Positions 60,696 through 64,000 of a stretch of DNA of 64,000 bases are shown here, piece after piece. The DNA is from JANQSP01 sp965237565 (lineage in GTDB: Bacteria; Bdellovibrionota; Bdellovibrionia; Bdellovibrionales; UBA1609): the NCBI GenBank assembly GCA_965237565.1, contig OZ250145.1:682001-746000 (forward strand), in the 5' to 3' direction. The position numbers and the translations under genes are program-made. The number at the start of each line of letters is the position of its first letter. The stretch's first letter is position 1. The notes under the pieces are model-generated. The model saw only the letters and a list, made by a program, of their open reading frames with translations. It ran no database searches and had not been told where the DNA came from.

Positions 60696-61112
60696 ATGGC
60701 AACGAAAAAAAGAAAAAAAGCTAAAAGAAAAGTAAAAAGAAAAGTAAAGAGAAAAGTAAAAAGAAAAGCCACAAAGAAAGTAGTTAGGAAGAAAAAGGCC
60801 AAGAAGAAAGTCACAAAGAAAGTGGTTAGGAAGAAAAAGGCCAAGAAATCAAAGAAGAAAAGAAAGCTAAACCCTGCTTTGATGAGAACCTTGACTGCGA
60901 CTGATGCGCTAGCAGATATTGTGGGTTCGAAAAAGATCACAAGGCAACAAGCCATCAAGCGTTTTTGGGAGCATGTGAAAAAACATAAATTGCAGGATTC
61001 CAAAGACAGACGCAACATCAATGTGGATCAAAAGCTAAAAGGGATTTTTGGAACCAAAAAGCTAGTTAGCATGTTTGAAGCTACAAAGGTGATTAGTAAA
61101 AATTTGAAGTAG
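60696..61112 (+). CDS. Lys-rich histone H1-like protein with SWIB domain
   Basis: 138 residues from the ATG at 60696 (GGAGGT 4 nt upstream). Residues 1-55 are a Lys/Arg run with repeats (KVKRKVKRKV, KKVVRKKKAKKKVTKK), like the histone H1 tail. Residues ~55-138 form a SWIB/MDM2 domain (NPALMRTLTATDALADIVGS, RFWEHVKKHKLQDSKDRR and DQKLKGIFGTKKLVSMFEA). SWIB domains are mainly eukaryotic and occur in a few bacteria (chlamydiae, some Bdellovibrionota). The basic tail suggests DNA binding and chromosome compaction. It has its own promoter and terminator. Confidence 0.9.
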   Translation: MATKKRKKAKRKVKRKVKRKVKRKATKKVVRKKKAKKKVTKKVVRKKKAKKSKKKRKLNPALMRTLTATDALADIVGSKKITRQQAIKRFWEHVKKHKLQDSKDRRNINVDQKLKGIFGTKKLVSMFEATKVISKNLK

Positions 61113-61142
61113 GCGGATAGATAGGTTAAAAAAGAAAATAGG

Positions 61143-61175
61143 GCCTGCTTTTCTTTAAGAGCAGGCTCTTTTTTT
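61143..61175 (+). terminator. Rho-independent terminator after the SWIB gene
   Basis: Stem GCCTGCT (61143-61149) pairs with AGCAGGC (61160-61166) around TTTCTTTAAG, followed by TCTTTTTTT. The map ATG lies 8 bp downstream. Confidence 0.85.
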
Positions 61176-61182
61176 GTAGTGT

Positions 61183-61971
61183 ATGATGAATCCATTACTG
61201 GAATCCGAAATTTTCTCAATGCGTTCTGTGGGCCGTTTGGCAGCTCGTGTTTTGGCCGAAGCGGGTGAAACTGTGAGGCCGGGGGTGAGTACGGAGCAAA
61301 TTGATCGCATGGTCCACGAACTCACTTTGTCCTTGGGTGCTTTTCCGGCTCCCTTGGGTTACAAAGGTTATCCCAAATCTGTCTGTACCTCTGTGAATCA
61401 TTGCATTTGCCATGGGGTCCCCAACTCCTATGTATTGAAGGAGGGAGACATCGTAAACATTGATGTTACCTGCGTGAAAGATGGATTTCATGGAGACACC
61501 TCTAGAACTTTTTACGTGGGCGAGGTATCCGAGCAAGCCAGAGCTGTTACGGAATGCGCCTATCATGCCATGTGCAAGGGAATCGAAAAGGTACAAGCCA
61601 ATCAGACTACAGAGGACATTGGTTTTGCGATCAATAAATATGTGACTAGGAAGGGTTTTTATCCTGTGCTCGAAATCGGTGGCCACGGAATCGGAAAAAA
61701 CTTCCATGAAGAACCCTTCATTCCTTCCCATGGAAAAAAAGGTCGAGGGGAGCCTTTGAAAGAAGATTGTTGCATCACAGTTGAACCAATGATCAAGGAA
61801 ACAAATGCTTCCATAGCTGAGTTTGACATTCCGGATTCTGACATTAAATATTACGAGACGGCGGATCGAACTCTCTCTGCTCAATTTGAGCACACGGTTT
61901 TGATTAGAGGAAAAGGGGAGCCTTGTGAGATTTTGACCCAGCCAGAGACTCCCTTTCAAATTGGTTACTAA
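61183..61971 (+). CDS. map: Methionine aminopeptidase type I
   Basis: 262 residues. Metal ligands are visible: Asp in VNIDVTCVKDGFHGDTSR (two Asp), His in EIGGHGIGKNFHEEP, Glu in TVEPMI and the final Glu in SAQFEHTVLI. Removes the N-terminal Met from nascent proteins. The first two codons are ATG-ATG; either may be used. It lies just after a terminator, so its promoter is probably inside the SWIB gene's tail or absent, or it depends on read-through. Confidence 0.95.
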   Translation: MMNPLLESEIFSMRSVGRLAARVLAEAGETVRPGVSTEQIDRMVHELTLSLGAFPAPLGYKGYPKSVCTSVNHCICHGVPNSYVLKEGDIVNIDVTCVKDGFHGDTSRTFYVGEVSEQARAVTECAYHAMCKGIEKVQANQTTEDIGFAINKYVTRKGFYPVLEIGGHGIGKNFHEEPFIPSHGKKGRGEPLKEDCCITVEPMIKETNASIAEFDIPDSDIKYYETADRTLSAQFEHTVLIRGKGEPCEILTQPETPFQIGY

Positions 61972-62101
61972 AGAAGCATCTTTTTTTTTTGACAGAGAAA
62001 AATCATTTTGTCTGGTACGTCCATTGTGAGTTGAAAAAAAGAATGCATCGATCTTGAACAGAGGAAATTTCTGTGAAACAAAAAATGTAAGGGAGATCAA
62101 A

Positions 62102-63424
62102 ATGAGTGTAGATTATCGAGTGTGTAAAGAGGCCATGGAGAGTGCGGATCGCATGGAGGAGCTTGGTCGTTGGGGGCGAGAAGAAATTCGCTTGGCTGAA
62201 AATGAGATGCCCGGCTTGATGGCTTTGAGGAATGAACATAAAAAGAGCCAAACCCTCAAAGGAGCTCGTATCACTGGTTGTTTGCATATGACTATTCAGA
62301 CGGCTGTTCTCATAGAAACTTTGATCGCACTGGGAGCACGGGTCAGGTGGAGTTCTTGCAACATTTACTCTACGCAAGACCATGCGGCGGTGGCGATGGC
62401 TCAAGCTGGTGTTCCTGTATTTGCTTGGAAAGGGGAGACAGAGAGGGAATATTTGGATTGCATTGAACGCTCTGTTGCCGGCTGGGGGCCAGATGGATTT
62501 GATTTGATTTTGGATGATGGAGGAGATTTGACTAATTTTATGCATGAAAAAAATCAGTCCGCTTTGATGAGCCGAGTGAAGGGGATTTCGGAGGAGACCA
62601 CAACGGGTGTCAGAAATTTAGAAAAATTGCACAAGAAGGGATTGTTAAAAGTGCCTGCTATCAATGTGAATGATTCCGTTACCAAATCCAAATTCGATAA
62701 CCTGTATGGTTGTAGGGAGTCCTTGGTGGATGGCTTGAAGAGGGCTACGGATATCATGCTTGCGGGCAAGACTGTTTTGGTGGTGGGCTATGGAGATGTG
62801 GGAAAGGGAAGTGCGCAGAGTCTTCGTTCCTATGGAGCTCGTGTTTTGATTTCGGAGATTGATCCCATTTGTGCTTTGCAAGCGAGCATGGAGGGATATC
62901 AGGTGGTTTGTGTGGATGATGTGGTTGAACAGGTGGATATTTTTGTCACAGCAACGGGTTGCAAAGATATCATTGTCAAAGATCATTTTTTACGAATGAA
63001 AAACGGAGCCATTGTTTGCAACATTGGACATTTTGATTTGGAAATTGATATGGCTTGGTTGAACAAGAATAGTAAAAAATCCACTCTCAAGCCACAGGTG
63101 GATTTGCATCAAGTTTCTGGGGGTCACGAGATCATTGTATTGGCTGAGGGGCGTTTGGTGAACCTTGGTTGTGCAACAGGGCATCCTTCTTTTGTCATGA
63201 GCCACTCGTTTTCGAATCAAGTTTTGGCACAAATGGATTTGTGGAAAAATAGGGATAAGTATCAAGTGGGCGTTTACAGATTATCTAAAAAATTAGATGA
63301 AAAAGTTGCACGTTTACATCTCGATCAATTGGGTGTTCGTCTCACTCACTTATCCAAGGAGCAAGCGGATTACTTAGGCGTAGAGGTCTCAGGACCTTTC
63401 AAACCAGATAGTTACAAATACTAG
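62102..63424 (+). CDS. ahcY: Adenosylhomocysteinase
   Basis: 440 residues from the ATG at 62102 with AGGGAG upstream. Family motifs: GCLHMTIQTAVLIETL, SCNIYSTQDHAAVA, VNDSVTKSKFDNLYGCRES, and the NAD-binding VVGYGDVGKGSAQSLRSYGA, plus HPSFVMSHSFSNQVLAQ. It hydrolyses SAH to adenosine and homocysteine, keeping methyltransferases active. With mtaD-like it gives two routes to remove SAH. Its TAG stop overlaps the convergent orn stop. Confidence 0.96.
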   Translation: MSVDYRVCKEAMESADRMEELGRWGREEIRLAENEMPGLMALRNEHKKSQTLKGARITGCLHMTIQTAVLIETLIALGARVRWSSCNIYSTQDHAAVAMAQAGVPVFAWKGETEREYLDCIERSVAGWGPDGFDLILDDGGDLTNFMHEKNQSALMSRVKGISEETTTGVRNLEKLHKKGLLKVPAINVNDSVTKSKFDNLYGCRESLVDGLKRATDIMLAGKTVLVVGYGDVGKGSAQSLRSYGARVLISEIDPICALQASMEGYQVVCVDDVVEQVDIFVTATGCKDIIVKDHFLRMKNGAIVCNIGHFDLEIDMAWLNKNSKKSTLKPQVDLHQVSGGHEIIVLAEGRLVNLGCATGHPSFVMSHSFSNQVLAQMDLWKNRDKYQVGVYRLSKKLDEKVARLHLDQLGVRLTHLSKEQADYLGVEVSGPFKPDSYKY

Positions 63425-63984
63425 GCTTGCGTTTTTTTGTTTGAATGTTCTTTTATTCTCTTTTGGTCTAGATAGCTGAAATATTCTTTCATTTCTTGAA
63501 TGCTTTCACGAATATCATCCAAGGCTCGGTGCTTGTTTTGCTTCTTGTATGTGATTCCCAGGCTTTTTAAAATGATTTTCCAAGCTGAAACATCCAACAT
63601 GCGATAATGCAGTTTTTTTTCAAATTCCAAGAGGTGTTTTTTGATAAAGAGTCGATCTTGATAAATGGAATTACCAGCTAAGATGACTCTCTCACCATCG
63701 AAATGTTTATTTACAAGATCGATTAATTCTAATTCCATTTGATTTTGTGGAATGCCTTTTGTGACCATCTCATAGAGTCCAGATTTTTTGTGTTGTCTTG
63801 TGTTCCACTTGTCCATTTTTTCCAAGTAGCTGGAGTCTTGTTTGATGATACGGTCATAGGAGTCCAATTCTACGTACTCAGAGTCGGTTACGATAGTGGC
63901 AACTTCTAAAATGACTTCCTTTTCGGGGTCTAGTCCGGACATTTCCATATCCAGCCAAAGAAATTGCGGTACTCCCTTATACAT
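63421..63984 (-). CDS. orn: Oligoribonuclease
   Basis: 187 residues, 3'-to-5' exonuclease of the DEDDh family. Motifs: LWLDMEMSGLDPEKEVILE (first Asp and Glu), AGNSIYQDRLFI (Asp) and HRALDDI (His, Asp). It degrades 2-5 nt RNAs and pGpG, the end product of c-di-GMP breakdown. It is convergent with ahcY, sharing four bases at the stops. Start ATG at 63984 with little sequence beyond. Confidence 0.94.
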   Translation of the reverse strand: MYKGVPQFLWLDMEMSGLDPEKEVILEVATIVTDSEYVELDSYDRIIKQDSSYLEKMDKWNTRQHKKSGLYEMVTKGIPQNQMELELIDLVNKHFDGERVILAGNSIYQDRLFIKKHLLEFEKKLHYRMLDVSAWKIILKSLGITYKKQNKHRALDDIRESIQEMKEYFSYLDQKRIKEHSNKKTQA

Positions 63985-64000
63985 GGGCTACAAACTATGT

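Noticed and set aside
61216..62100. A 294-aa minus-strand frame opposite map
   Set aside because: It is antisense to a clear methionine aminopeptidase and has no family or ribosome site.
61972..62101. SAH riboswitch upstream of ahcY
   Set aside because: No conserved GC-rich core is seen; only a TTGACA-like hexamer (61989-61994) without a good -10 and a weak ACAGA/TCTGT hairpin.

Overview
The window is a low-GC bacterial chromosome segment (about 40% GC by eye, not counted). The best fit is a Gram-negative of the Bdellovibrionota / predatory 'delta' type. The pointers are an LolC-type permease and many lipobox lipoproteins (outer membrane), Tad/Flp pilus genes, a DivIVA-like protein beside proC, a Lys-rich SWIB-domain histone-like protein, a DUF2330 protein paired with an RnfD-like protein, and a signal-less NamZ-type (DUF1343) muramidase. 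The lineage is inferred from gene content only; no rRNA or marker tree is available here.

Layout. 1-2.0 kb: end of a Tad secretion operon (tadC, DUF192, truncated FHA gene). 2.0-3.7 kb: proC and divIVA. 3.7-8.2 kb: four tandem paralogous Cys-rich lipoproteins, then a large secreted protein with Ala/Lys and NPFG repeats (8.3-10.6 kb). 10.6-13.7 kb: a second minus-strand Tad mini-operon (Flp pilin, TadE-like, TadG-like, a 41-aa membrane protein, CpaB/RcpC-like, PEGA/TPR-like). 14.1-16.7 kb: folD, gcvT, gcvH and tRNA-Leu(UAG), with a 48-bp tandem repeat at the folD/gcvT junction. 16.7-20.7 kb: a small island at the tRNA-Leu 3' end bounded by a perfect 38-bp direct repeat; it carries a RloC/PrrC-like ATPase, a small secreted protein and several decayed genes, one resembling HamA. 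20.7-32.6 kb: an AT-rich accessory block with a BCCT transporter, DUF2330 + RnfD-like, a 1220-aa membrane protein, an LRR lipoprotein and a 683-aa Cys-rich secreted protein. 32.7-34.3 kb: tRNA-Glu, tRNA-Lys and purA.

34.5-42.3 kb: a lipoprotein, a phytase-type esterase, two nucleoside phosphorylases, glutathione reductase, an SAH/MTA deaminase and a LolC-type permease. 42.3-44.5 kb: three paralogous 8-Cys lipoproteins. 44.6-64 kb is mostly housekeeping: tRNA-Leu(GAG), yajC-secD-secF, nfu, class I aldolase, lysS, recG, namZ-like, purE-purK-grx, an APC permease, an EVE protein, fumC, bolA, SWIB/H1-like, map, ahcY and orn.

Functional themes are one-carbon and SAM-cycle metabolism (folD, gcvTH, ahcY, mtaD-like), purine synthesis and salvage (purA, purE, purK, two phosphorylases), envelope biogenesis and secretion (Sec, Lol, Tad, many lipoproteins), thiol/Fe-S handling (gor, grx, nfu, bolA) and a decayed defence island. 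No transposase, integrase, CRISPR array or rRNA was seen.
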